Of a stretch of DNA of 60,787 nucleotides, positions 1-7,429 are shown piece by piece; the stretch's first letter is position 1, and every line of letters starts with the position of its first letter. The stretch lies in the NCBI GenBank assembly GCA_964611145.1, contig CAZSYM010000013.1:1-60787 (forward strand). Direction: 5' to 3'. Source of the DNA: WFQV01 sp964611145. GTDB lineage: Bacteria > Bacteroidota > Ignavibacteria > Ignavibacteriales > Melioribacteraceae. The notes beneath the pieces were generated by a model. That model did not search any database. It had not been told where the DNA came from and saw only the letters and a list, made by a program, of their open reading frames with translations. Made by a program: the position numbers and the translations under genes.

Positions 1-151
1 AAAACAATTAAAATTGCTATTCAAAATATTTACCCCTATATTTGTTGTGTTATTAAACCGTAATAATTCATCTTCGAAATTCCCACTTGTAGTATTTCCC
101 GTTTGAATGGTTTAATAAGTTTTTCGAACTAAATATTTAAAGGTGTTTTTT

Positions 152-613
152 ATGCAAATCGCAAACCAAAAAGTAGTAACAATTCATTACACATTAACGG
201 ACAAAGAAGGTCAAATTTTGGACACTTCCACAGGTCGCGAGCCTTTGGCTTATATTCAGGGAATGCAAAACATCATTCCGGGCTTGGAAAGCGCATTGGA
301 AGGCAAAGACGTAGGCGATAAGATTCACGTGGTTATCCCCGCGGCGGAAGCTTACGGCGAAAGACGTGACGATTTATTGCAAACAATCCCACGTTCCGCA
401 TTCGGCGACGTAGAAGATTTACAACCCGGAATGCAATTCCAAATGCAAACGGAGAACGGACCTATAATCATTACCGTTATCAAAGCGGACGGCGACGAAG
501 TTCTTATAGACGGTAATCATCCCTTGGCGGGAGAAGATTTAACTTTCGACGTCGAGGTAATGGACGTACGAGATGCTACGGAAGAAGAAATTGCACACGG
601 ACACGTGCATTAA
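152..613 (+). CDS. slyD: FKBP-type peptidyl-prolyl cis-trans isomerase, SlyD-like
   Basis: Catalyses cis-trans isomerisation of prolyl bonds and acts as a cytoplasmic folding chaperone. There is no signal peptide. The 153-residue product has the SlyD layout: an N-terminal half FKBP fold (residues 1-65, with PGLESAL), an inserted insert-in-flap chaperone domain (about 70-125), and the returning FKBP strand with GNHPLAGEDLTFDVEV near residues 123-138. The C-terminal tail HGHVH is a short relic of the metal-binding tail of E. coli SlyD. A longer frame opens at a GTG at 143, but AAAGG at 139-143 sits 8 nt before the ATG at 152, so I use that ATG. The gene is monocistronic, with a strong hairpin terminator directly after it. 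I see no convincing promoter in bases 1-151. Confidence 0.93.
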   Translation: MQIANQKVVTIHYTLTDKEGQILDTSTGREPLAYIQGMQNIIPGLESALEGKDVGDKIHVVIPAAEAYGERRDDLLQTIPRSAFGDVEDLQPGMQFQMQTENGPIIITVIKADGDEVLIDGNHPLAGEDLTFDVEVMDVRDATEEEIAHGHVH

Positions 614-631
614 CTTTTTGTTATTTCGCAC

Positions 632-660
632 AAAAGCCCGGCGTTGAACCGGGCTTTTTT
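632..660. terminator. Bidirectional intrinsic terminator
   Basis: Stem AAAAGCCCGG (632-641) pairs with CCGGGCTTTT (649-658) around a 7-nt loop and is followed by T residues to 660. The A tract on the left arm lets it also end minus-strand transcription from the convergent acetyltransferase gene. Confidence 0.9.
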
Positions 661-683
661 ATTTTCGGTTCGATTTCAAAAAA

Positions 684-1277
684 TCATTCCTCGGTTACGT
701 CCGTAACTTTCTCTCCGTCAAAATAATACTTCCTGCCCGACTTCTCACAAAAAGCATAACCGTTTTCGTCGAATTTCAGTTTTTTACCCGCTTCGGAAAC
801 CCAACCGACCACTCGCGCGGGATTACCGACGACCAAGGCGTAATCCGGGACGTCTTTCGTAACAACGGCTCCGGCACCCACAAGCGCATATTTGCCTATG
901 GTATTCCCACAAACAATTGTGCAATTGGCTCCCAGACTCGCCCCTTCTTTCACAAGAGTTTTGATATAATATTCGGAGCCTACTTGCGGGTACTTGCTGC
1001 GCGGGTCGAGAATATTCGTAAAAACCATCGAAGGACCGCAAAAAACATAATCCTCCAAAGTTACGCCTTCGTAAACCGATACGTTGTTTTGGATCTTCAC
1101 ATAATTGCCAATCGTTACGTTATTCCCTACATTTACATTTTGTCCCAATACACATTTCTTGCCTATTTTGGCTCCCGATTGCACATGGGTGAAATGCCAA
1201 ATTTTAGTGCCTTCTCCTATTTCTACATTGTCGTCAATAACCGCATACTCGTTGACGTAATATTTTTTCTCTTCCAT
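684..1277 (-). CDS. Left-handed beta-helix N-acetyltransferase, WbpD/WlbB-like
   Basis: Probable acetyl-CoA-dependent N-acetyltransferase that acetylates the 3-amino group of a UDP-2-acetamido-3-amino-uronate during O-antigen or polysaccharide synthesis. Residues 10-165 are hexapeptide repeats of the left-handed beta-helix type (for example VEIGEG, AKIGKK, VTIGNY, ALVGAG), with the family segments KIWHFTHV and VVGNPARVVGW. Length (197 aa) matches WbpD/WlbB enzymes. The frame opens 21 nt earlier, but a strong AAAGGAGA ribosome site lies just before the ATG at 1277, and that start also avoids overlap with the upstream gene. It is the last gene of a three-gene operon with an oxidoreductase and a 2-epimerase. 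The exact sugar is inferred from these neighbours. Confidence 0.85.
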   Translation of the reverse strand: MEEKKYYVNEYAVIDDNVEIGEGTKIWHFTHVQSGAKIGKKCVLGQNVNVGNNVTIGNYVKIQNNVSVYEGVTLEDYVFCGPSMVFTNILDPRSKYPQVGSEYYIKTLVKEGASLGANCTIVCGNTIGKYALVGAGAVVTKDVPDYALVVGNPARVVGWVSEAGKKLKFDENGYAFCEKSGRKYYFDGEKVTDVTEE

Positions 1278-1287
1278 ATTTTCTCCT

Positions 1288-2265
1288 TTAATTTTCATTT
1301 AATCTTTCCGTTGCCTTTTCCAATATTTTCAGAACCTCCAAACCATGCTCTCCGTTCGTCAGAGGTTCGGTATCGTTCAAAATACTTTGATAAAAATGCT
1401 CCTGCTCGGCTTTCAACGGAGCTTGATTTTCAAAAGGAACAACCTCGTAATCCTCTTCACCTTTAATCAAAATCCCGTTTTCGAACTTATAATCCTTATG
1501 AAAGAGCTTCAACTTTTCAGTCGGTAAAGTATCCTCGAAAACAAGCATGCCTTTCGAACCGATAACAACCATTCGTTGTTCCTTGAACGGATGCAACCAA
1601 TTTACAAAAATATGCGCACCGATATTATCGGGATACTTCAAATATGTAATCGTAGTATCCTCAATATTTTCTTGCAAGTATTTACCCCCGTGGGCATAGA
1701 CCTCGAACGGTTCCTTGCCAATCAAATATTGAAGAACCGAAATATCGTGCGGAGCGAAAGACCAGAGTATATTTTCCTGTTGCCGTATTCTGCCCAGATT
1801 CAAGCGGTTAGAATAAATATACTCAAGCTTTCCTATTTCTCCCTTTTCAATAAGCTCTTTCATCTTAACAACGGCGGGGTGATAAAGCAAAATGTGCCCC
1901 ACCATTAATTTTACGTTATTCTCTCTTGCAAGGCGAATTAATTCCTCGGCATGCTCTATCAACAGAGTAATCGGCTTTTCCACCAGGACGTTCTTTTTAG
2001 CCTTCAACATCATTCGAGCGATTTCGAAATGCGTTTCCGCCGGTGTTGCCACAATAACGGCGTTAATTTCGGGATTTTCGGCAATTTCCTCGGGGTGTTT
2101 AATTATCCGAATATCGGAAGAAATTTCATTGATTTTATCCTTATTGGTTTCAAAAGCGTCGCATACCAAATCAAATTTATCCTGTAAAATTTCCCTGGCG
2201 GTACGCACATGATTCAATCCCCATCTTCCCGTACCAATCACCGTTGCTTTAATTCCTTCGTACAT
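1288..2265 (-). CDS. Gfo/Idh/MocA-family oxidoreductase, nucleotide-sugar type
   Basis: NAD(P)-dependent oxidoreductase with an N-terminal Rossmann domain (VIGTGRWGLNH, residues 10-20) and the family EKP motif (NVLVEKPITLL, about residues 92-102) whose lysine is catalytic. The C-terminal alpha/beta domain carries the substrate-side histidine in FAPHDISVLQYL. At 325 residues it has the usual family length. It lies between a UDP-GlcNAc 2-epimerase-like gene (12-nt gap) and a WbpD-like acetyltransferase, so by context it probably acts like WbpB/WlbA, oxidising position 3 of a UDP-sugar uronate before transamination. The start has a strong AAGGAGAAAGGA ribosome site. The matching aminotransferase is not in this window. 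Confidence 0.85.
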   Translation of the reverse strand: MYEGIKATVIGTGRWGLNHVRTAREILQDKFDLVCDAFETNKDKINEISSDIRIIKHPEEIAENPEINAVIVATPAETHFEIARMMLKAKKNVLVEKPITLLIEHAEELIRLARENNVKLMVGHILLYHPAVVKMKELIEKGEIGKLEYIYSNRLNLGRIRQQENILWSFAPHDISVLQYLIGKEPFEVYAHGGKYLQENIEDTTITYLKYPDNIGAHIFVNWLHPFKEQRMVVIGSKGMLVFEDTLPTEKLKLFHKDYKFENGILIKGEEDYEVVPFENQAPLKAEQEHFYQSILNDTEPLTNGEHGLEVLKILEKATERLNEN

Positions 2266-2277
2266 TCCTTTCTCCTT

Positions 2278-3363
2278 CTAAATTGAAAGTAAAGTTTCCA
2301 CAATTCTCTCGGCGGCTTTACCGTCCCAAAGTTCCGGGATATTTCCTTTCTTCTTCTTCCCGTCCAAAACTTCATTAGCCGTCTGTTCCGCCAATTCCAA
2401 ATTCTCTCCCAACAATTGATTCGTGCCGACTTCGACCGTTACGGGTCTTTCGGTAGTATCTCTAATCGTAATACATTGAACGCCGAGGAAAGTGGATTCC
2501 TCTTGAATCCCCCCCGAATCCGTGAGAATTAACTCGGCATTCTTCGTAAGAGCCAAAAAGTCGATATACCCTATCGGGTCGGTAAGAAGAACATTCCCGC
2601 CGGGTTCGCCTATTCCGAATCGCTCAAGATTTTTTCTTGTGCGGGGATGAACCGGAAAAACTATTTTCCTCCTTTCGGAAAGACGTCGTAGCATATCGAT
2701 TATTTTTCTTAGCTTGTCGGGATTATCAACATTGGCGGGACGATGCAAAGTAACCAGAATATAACGATTGTTCTCCAAATCCAAATTTTTTAACACATCG
2801 GACTTTTCGGCTTTGGGCAAATAATAAACCACGCTGTCAATCATTACATTTCCTACGAAATGAACTTTTTCGTCCGGTATTCCTTCCCGCTCGAGATTTT
2901 CAAGACCGCTTTTTTCCGTAACAAAAAGCAAGTCGGAAATGGAGTCCGTCAGCACGCGATTTATTTCCTCCGGCATTTTCCTATCACCGCTTCGCAATCC
3001 CGCCTCGACGTGAATCGTTTTGATATGAAGCTTCGAAGCCGTAAGCGTACATGCAATTGTAGAGTTCACATCGCCCACAACCAACACATAATCGGGTTTT
3101 TCCTTTTCCAATACTTTCTCAAATTCAATCATTATTTTACCGGTTTGCTCGGCGTGAGAACCGCTCCCCACTCCCAAATAAAAATCGGGTTGGGGAAGTT
3201 CCAAATCCTCGAAAAAAACCTTGGACATTTTTTCATCGTAATGCTGACCGGTATGACAAATCAAATGCTCGATTTTCCCATCGGCTATTTTACCTATCGC
3301 TCTGTGAATAGGCGCAACCTTCATAAAATTGGGACGTGCGCCCACAACCGAAATAATTTTCAT
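2278..3363 (-). CDS. Non-hydrolysing UDP-N-acetylglucosamine 2-epimerase family
   Basis: Inverts C2 of a UDP-N-acetylhexosamine through a UDP/2-acetamidoglucal intermediate. The product is cytoplasmic and 361 aa long. Visible family features are GARPNFMKVAPI (residues 8-19), TGQHYD, the catalytic region HVEAGLRSGD, the C-terminal nucleotide site LTDSGGIQEE, and TTERPVTVEVGTN. The last segment resembles the WbpI-type enzymes acting on 2,3-diacetamido uronates as much as WecB, so the choice between WecB and WbpI stays open. It is the first gene of the three-gene sugar operon, read from the promoter at 3393-3423, with ribosome site GGAGAAGGA. Confidence 0.92.
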   Translation of the reverse strand: MKIISVVGARPNFMKVAPIHRAIGKIADGKIEHLICHTGQHYDEKMSKVFFEDLELPQPDFYLGVGSGSHAEQTGKIMIEFEKVLEKEKPDYVLVVGDVNSTIACTLTASKLHIKTIHVEAGLRSGDRKMPEEINRVLTDSISDLLFVTEKSGLENLEREGIPDEKVHFVGNVMIDSVVYYLPKAEKSDVLKNLDLENNRYILVTLHRPANVDNPDKLRKIIDMLRRLSERRKIVFPVHPRTRKNLERFGIGEPGGNVLLTDPIGYIDFLALTKNAELILTDSGGIQEESTFLGVQCITIRDTTERPVTVEVGTNQLLGENLELAEQTANEVLDGKKKKGNIPELWDGKAAERIVETLLSI

Positions 3364-3392
3364 TCCTTCTCCATTTTAAAAAATACATTTGG

Positions 3393-3423
3393 CAAAAATA
3401 CCTCTTTAGTTTCAATGAACAAA
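3393..3423 (-). promoter_or_regulatory. Bacteroidota-type promoter of the epimerase operon
   Basis: On the minus strand this reads TTTG, exactly 19 nt, then TATTTTTG, a perfect fit to the Bacteroidota -33/-7 consensus TTTG-N19-TAnnTTTG. The -7 box ends 29 nt before the ATG at 3363. It is divergent from the promoter at 3463-3493. Confidence 0.7.
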
Positions 3424-3462
3424 GGGAACATTTCCCGCCTCAATAAAATCGGTTAGAACGGC

Positions 3463-3493
3463 TTTGTAAATATTGCTCAAAATATTTATTTTG
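3463..3493 (+). promoter_or_regulatory. Bacteroidota-type promoter upstream of the 79-aa gene
   Basis: TTTG at 3463-3466, 19 nt, then TTATTTTG at 3486-3493; one mismatch to TAnnTTTG. The box ends 36 nt before the ATG at 3530. It probably drives the whole plus-strand run to 6374. Confidence 0.5.
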
Positions 3494-3529
3494 TCGAAAA
3501 TATTTTTCCAAATAGTTTGGGGTAATAAA

Positions 3530-3769
3530 ATGACATTAGATTGGACACAATTTGTCGGACAAACTCTTAACATCACGATGTACGAAAATTACGGGGTGGT
3601 TTACGGACATAAAAAAGACGAACATCCCACTTTTTACGAAATCGTTTTCAAAACCGGCAAGTTAATAGCCGCTTACGACGACGGGCTTTTGCTGGAAGCG
3701 GTTCGTGAAGGACAAATAATCAAAATTTATGTTCCCTTCACTTCAATAAAATGCGTGGAAATTTTCTAA
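3530..3769 (+). CDS. Small hypothetical protein
   Basis: A 79-residue cytoplasmic protein that I do not recognise. It looks like a small beta-barrel-type fold: alternating hydrophobic residues in TLNITMYENYGVVYGH, then YEIVFKTGKLIAAYDDGLLLEAV, and a last strand VPFTSIKCVEIF. Such layouts occur in Sm-like or Hfq-like small domains, but no specific motif supports that. The frame stays open 57 nt upstream to a TTG. I prefer the ATG at 3530, which lies behind a predicted promoter and a weak GGGG ribosome site. It is first in a co-directional run with an oxidoreductase, a lipoprotein and a sugar kinase. Confidence 0.7.
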   Translation: MTLDWTQFVGQTLNITMYENYGVVYGHKKDEHPTFYEIVFKTGKLIAAYDDGLLLEAVREGQIIKIYVPFTSIKCVEIF

Positions 3770-3809
3770 TCAACGGAGCCACATAATTCAAAAAAATTTC
3801 TGGTATAAA

Positions 3810-4799
3810 ATGGAAAAAGTGAAAATCGGAGTAATTGGCACGGGGCATCTGGGACGTCTTCACGCACGAATGATAAACGAGCTGGAGGATGCCGAATTAA
3901 GCGGGGTTTTCGACATAGACGAGGAAAAGAGTTCCGTTGTCGCCAGCGAATTTCGCACGCGCAAGTTTGAAAATTTGGAAGAAGCATTCGAAAATTCCGA
4001 CGCCGTCTCGATTGTTACTACCACTTCCACGCATTATGAAATAGCCAAACAAGCTTTGGAATTCGGCAAAGATGTTTTCGTGGAAAAACCGATTACCGAC
4101 AAAATTTGGCAAGCGGAAGAATTGGTAGCATTGGCAAAAAAGCAAAAAGCTATTTTGCAAGTGGGGCACATCGAAAGATTCAACCCCGCCTTAATTTCTT
4201 TGGAACGTTTTAATTTGGAGCCGATGTTCATTCAGACCGATAGGCTCGCACAATTCAATCCCCGCGGCACGGATGTTGCCGTCGTGCTGGACTTAATGAT
4301 TCATGACATAGACATTATTTTAAGCCTAATCAAAAGTAAGGTAAAAGAAATTCGAGCAAGCGGAGTGGCGGTCGTGTCAAACAATATAGACATCGCAAAT
4401 GCCAGAATCGAGTTTGAAAACGGAGCCGTGGCAAATGTTACCGCCAGCAGAATCTCGCAAAAGAAGATGCGAAAAATGAGAATGTTCCAACGGGACGCTT
4501 ACATCTCCCTAGATTTCATAACCGGAGTTTCGGAAGTTTATCGATTATTACCCTCCGACAACAAGAAGCCGGAACATTTTATTTCTTTCGGAGAAATGGG
4601 AGTGGGAGAAAACAAAAAGATGATTATTTACGAACAGCCCGAAACTCCCGAAATAAACGCTCTTAAGCATGAACTCGCTCTTTTTGTCAAAGCAATTCGG
4701 GAAAGAAGTCGCCCCGTCGTAAGCGGGGAAGACGGACTTCGCGCCTTGAAGATAGCGGAACAGATAATAAGAAAAATCGAAGAGGTGAAAATTGTTTAA
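3810..4799 (+). CDS. Gfo/Idh/MocA-family oxidoreductase, GnnA-like
   Basis: NAD(P)-dependent sugar oxidoreductase of 329 residues. The Rossmann domain starts at VIGTGHLGRLHA (residues 8-19), the catalytic lysine lies in VFVEKPITDK (about 91-100), and the C-terminal domain has LDLMIHDIDIILSL with the conserved His-Asp pair. The segment VGHIERFNPA recalls GnnA-type UDP-GlcNAc 3-dehydrogenases, which with an aminotransferase (GnnB) make the 2,3-diamino sugar of lipid A. No gnnB or lpxA is in the window, so this is a family-level inference. Its last 8 nt overlap the next gene, a lipoprotein. Confidence 0.85.
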   Translation: MEKVKIGVIGTGHLGRLHARMINELEDAELSGVFDIDEEKSSVVASEFRTRKFENLEEAFENSDAVSIVTTTSTHYEIAKQALEFGKDVFVEKPITDKIWQAEELVALAKKQKAILQVGHIERFNPALISLERFNLEPMFIQTDRLAQFNPRGTDVAVVLDLMIHDIDIILSLIKSKVKEIRASGVAVVSNNIDIANARIEFENGAVANVTASRISQKKMRKMRMFQRDAYISLDFITGVSEVYRLLPSDNKKPEHFISFGEMGVGENKKMIIYEQPETPEINALKHELALFVKAIRERSRPVVSGEDGLRALKIAEQIIRKIEEVKIV

Positions 4800-5415
4800 G
4801 AACGATAAAATTCGCCCTAAAATACTGTTATTGTTGATTATCCTAATCACCACGTTGACTTCGTGCAGTGTTTACAAGACTTTCGTGAACGTCTCCAGAT
4901 TAAAATTCAAGATAGCTTCCGTAAAAGATTTCAAACTTCTCGGTTTTCCCCTCCAAGACAAGAGCAGTTATAACGATTTCGGTTTAGAAGATATTTTTAA
5001 ATTAACAACCGCTCTGGCACGGGGAAAAATGCCCGCTTCTTTTGTTGTAAACCTCGCGGCAAAAAATCCCAACGACGGCAAAGGAGGTTTCGCCCCGACG
5101 GATATTACAATTGAGTCCTTCCCGTGGAAACTTTTCATAAACAACAAGGAAATACTTTCGGGAAATTTCGACAAACCGATAAAAGTGCCGGGAGTGGGGC
5201 AGATAAAAATAATCCCTCTTCGGGTACAATTCGACTTGTTAAAAATATTCAAAAATAAAAGCGTTCGGGATATAGTGGACATCGCTTTATCCATAGGCGG
5301 CGCAAAAGCTTCGGCATCGCATGTAAAAATAATTGCCAAACCCGTTCTGGGAACTCCTTTCGGAAAAATAACATACCCAAAACCGATAACAATCGTATCA
5401 CAAAAATTCAATTGA
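4792..5415 (+). CDS. Lipoprotein with LEA2/WHy-like domain
   Basis: A 207-residue envelope lipoprotein. The basic N-terminus and hydrophobic stretch (residues 10-20) end in a lipobox LTSC with the lipidated Cys at 25. The rest resembles the late-embryogenesis-abundant type 2 (WHy) fold: VNLAAKNPNDG, then FPWKLFINNKEILSG and a C-terminal hydrophobic strand series. The function of such bacterial lipoproteins is unknown. I use the TTG start at 4792 because GAGGTG at 4782-4787 is well placed before it and it overlaps the previous gene by 8 nt, typical of coupling. The next gene begins at or within its stop codon. Confidence 0.75.
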   Translation: MFKNDKIRPKILLLLIILITTLTSCSVYKTFVNVSRLKFKIASVKDFKLLGFPLQDKSSYNDFGLEDIFKLTTALARGKMPASFVVNLAAKNPNDGKGGFAPTDITIESFPWKLFINNKEILSGNFDKPIKVPGVGQIKIIPLRVQFDLLKIFKNKSVRDIVDIALSIGGAKASASHVKIIAKPVLGTPFGKITYPKPITIVSQKFN

Positions 5416-6374
5416 AAATGAAAGAGAAATTTGCAATCGGCGTAGATTTAGGCGGCACAAATATCAAGTGTGGCATTGTCAATCAAGACGGGAAAATCAT
5501 CAAAAAGGTTTCCGTAGAAACGCGGGCATCGCAAGGCACGGAAATCATATTATCACAAATAAAGAAAGCGATTGAACTCGTTTTAAGAGAAAATGACAAG
5601 AATATAAAAGGGATAGGGCTCGGCGCTCCCGGTATAGTAAAACCGGAAAAAGGAACGGTTGAATATCCTCCTAACTTAAAAGGCTGGGGAATTGTACCGT
5701 TAAAGAAAATTCTTGAGAAGGAATTCAAAATTCCCGCTTATTTGGAAAACGACGCAAACGCCGCCGCCATAGGAGAACTTGTATTCGGAAGCGGAAAAAC
5801 TTTAAGCAATTTTATTTTAATAACACTCGGCACAGGAGTCGGAGGAGGAATAATTTACAACGGAGAAATTTACCGCGGTCCCTTTGGCGGAGCCGGAGAA
5901 ATAGGACACATCTCAATTGACTACAAAGGGCGAAAATGCAATTGCGGTTCCCGAGGATGCATAGAAGCCTATTGGGGCAACGCACAATTGGTGGACAGAG
6001 CCAAGCGTTCATTGCGCTATCATCCGAATTCACTCTTGAAACGAATAATCAAAGAAAATAACGGTGTTCTCACTCCCCTTTTAATCAACGAAGCAATTAA
6101 AAAAGGAGATGAATTTGCCACGGAATTTGTTAAGCGTTCGGGCAGGCTATTGGGCTTTGCATTGGCTTCCGTCGTAAATATTCTGGATATTCCCGACATC
6201 ATAATCGGAGGAGGAGTCGCCGGTTTCGGTCGTATCCTTTTCGACTCCGTAGAAGAAGGAATTAAGGAAAGAGTTTTAAAATCCCAAAAGGAAAGAATAA
6301 AAGTCCGAAAAGCAAAATTAAAAAACGATGCGGGGACAAAGGGAGCGGCGGCATTAGTATTCCATAACAAATAA
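5412..6374 (+). CDS. ROK-family sugar kinase, probable glucokinase
   Basis: Phosphorylates glucose or a related hexose with ATP in the cytosol. The 320-residue protein has the ATP phosphate loop VDLGGTNIKCGIV near the N-terminus, the catalytic aspartate in LENDANAAA, GTGVGGG, and the ROK zinc-binding signature EIGHI followed by CNCGSRGCIEAYWG. A TTG at 5412 overlaps the preceding stop codon by 4 nt. An ATG two codons later (5418) is an equally possible start, as neither has a clear ribosome site. It is the last gene of the plus-strand run and ends at a terminator. Substrate preference (glucose, mannose or N-acetylmannosamine) cannot be told from sequence alone. Confidence 0.9.
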   Translation: MKMKEKFAIGVDLGGTNIKCGIVNQDGKIIKKVSVETRASQGTEIILSQIKKAIELVLRENDKNIKGIGLGAPGIVKPEKGTVEYPPNLKGWGIVPLKKILEKEFKIPAYLENDANAAAIGELVFGSGKTLSNFILITLGTGVGGGIIYNGEIYRGPFGGAGEIGHISIDYKGRKCNCGSRGCIEAYWGNAQLVDRAKRSLRYHPNSLLKRIIKENNGVLTPLLINEAIKKGDEFATEFVKRSGRLLGFALASVVNILDIPDIIIGGGVAGFGRILFDSVEEGIKERVLKSQKERIKVRKAKLKNDAGTKGAAALVFHNK

Positions 6375-6382
6375 GTCAATCA

Positions 6383-6413
6383 AAAAGGAGGCGTTTATTT
6401 TTTCGCCTCTTTT
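6383..6413. terminator. Bidirectional terminator between convergent genes
   Basis: GAGGCG (6388-6393) pairs with CGCCTC (6404-6409), with an A tract on the left and a T tract on the right. The stem includes the last codons and stop of the minus-strand acyltransferase. Confidence 0.75.
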
Positions 6414-6970
6414 CTGTTTTTCAATTGAACTTTCCCCTCTTGGGAAGGATATTTCCCGCGCTTGTCTTCATAAAATTCGGCAAGCATAGCCACGTCTTTC
6501 TCAATATCGCCGGTAGGAGTAAAATACCCCGCCACGCCGACACGTTTCTTTTCGTAATCAATATAGCCGATTGCAATCGGCACACCGGCTTTTTCCGCCA
6601 ATCTGTAAAACCCCGTTTTCCAATATTCCGTTGCCGAGCGCGTACCTTCGGGTGTAATCGTCAATACGAATTCTTCGTTCTTCTCGAATTCTTCCGCCAT
6701 TCTATCAATAAAATTAGTTCGCACTCTTCGGTCTATGGGCACGCCGCCCAACTTTTTAAGTAGCCAGCCTAAAGGCGGACGGAAAAGGGTATGCTTGGCA
6801 CCGAAACGTATTTTGTGTCCTATCGCCCAAACATAAAGAAGGAAGAACCAGAAATCCCAATTACTCGTGTGTGGCGCCGCAACCACCACGAATTTTTTTG
6901 TGGGCGGGAGATTCTTTTCAAGAGTCCAACCGCGAAGCTTCAAATAAAATTCTGCAATTTTTGAAAGCAT
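6395..6970 (-). CDS. PlsC-like 1-acyl-glycerol-3-phosphate acyltransferase
   Basis: Probable membrane-associated acyltransferase of lipid synthesis. The 191-residue protein carries the catalytic HX4D motif (HTSNWD, residues 34-39), the substrate segment GGVPIDR, and the PEGTR block (TPEGTRS, about residues 109-115). It is shorter than E. coli PlsC and has one weakly hydrophobic region (WFFLLYVWAIG) near the active site. It is the last gene of a minus-strand run with kdsB, a PLP enzyme and a B12-binding protein; the start lies 8 nt after the upstream stop. Family assignment is firm; whether it acts on lysophosphatidate or another acceptor is not known. Confidence 0.88.
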   Translation of the reverse strand: MLSKIAEFYLKLRGWTLEKNLPPTKKFVVVAAPHTSNWDFWFFLLYVWAIGHKIRFGAKHTLFRPPLGWLLKKLGGVPIDRRVRTNFIDRMAEEFEKNEEFVLTITPEGTRSATEYWKTGFYRLAEKAGVPIAIGYIDYEKKRVGVAGYFTPTGDIEKDVAMLAEFYEDKRGKYPSQEGKVQLKNRKEAKK

Positions 6971-6978
6971 TTTTCGTT

Positions 6979-7386
6979 CTAATATTTAGGGTGTTCTTTT
7001 ACCCACTGTCTCACATAATCAACAATTGCTTGAGTGGACGAACCGGGCGGGAACAATTCTCCCACACCCAGTTCTTTTAACTTTTTTGCATCTTCGTCGG
7101 AAATAATTCCGCCGCCAAAAAGCAACACGTCGTTCATTCCTTTTTCTTTCATCAATTCCAGTATCCGCGGGAAAATGGTCATATGCGCGCCAGATAAAAT
7201 ACTCACACCGATGGCATCCACATCCTCTTGAATAGCGGCGTTCACGATTGTTTCCGGTGTTTGCCTCAATCCCGTATAAATCACCTCCATACCGGCATCA
7301 CGAAGCGCGGCAGCAACCACTTTAGCGCCTCTGTCATGCCCGTCCAATCCCGCTTTTGCCACCAAAACTCTTATTCTTCTGTCCAT
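6979..7386 (-). CDS. Stand-alone B12-binding domain, methylmalonyl-CoA mutase C-terminal type
   Basis: A 135-residue cobalamin-binding protein corresponding only to the C-terminal domain of methylmalonyl-CoA mutase. The cobalt-coordinating signature DxHxxG is present (DGHDRG, residues 15-20), followed by SILSGAH and FGGGII, which line the nucleotide tail. The radical (TIM-barrel) subunit is not in the window. The frame opens 75 nt earlier, but GGAGAGG just before the ATG at 7386 fixes this start and removes an overlap with the upstream gene. Such small subunits normally pair with a separate large mutase subunit. Co-transcription with an acyl-CoA mutase partner elsewhere cannot be judged. Confidence 0.9.
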   Translation of the reverse strand: MDRRIRVLVAKAGLDGHDRGAKVVAAALRDAGMEVIYTGLRQTPETIVNAAIQEDVDAIGVSILSGAHMTIFPRILELMKEKGMNDVLLFGGGIISDEDAKKLKELGVGELFPPGSSTQAIVDYVRQWVKEHPKY

Positions 7387-7429
7387 TTTTACCTCTCCTG
7401 AAATACTATCACAAAATATTAACAACCGT

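Noticed and set aside
1..151. Promoter for the SlyD gene (TTTG at 41-44, then TAATTCAT after 19 nt)
   Set aside because: The -7 box fits poorly and would leave a leader of about 80 nt.
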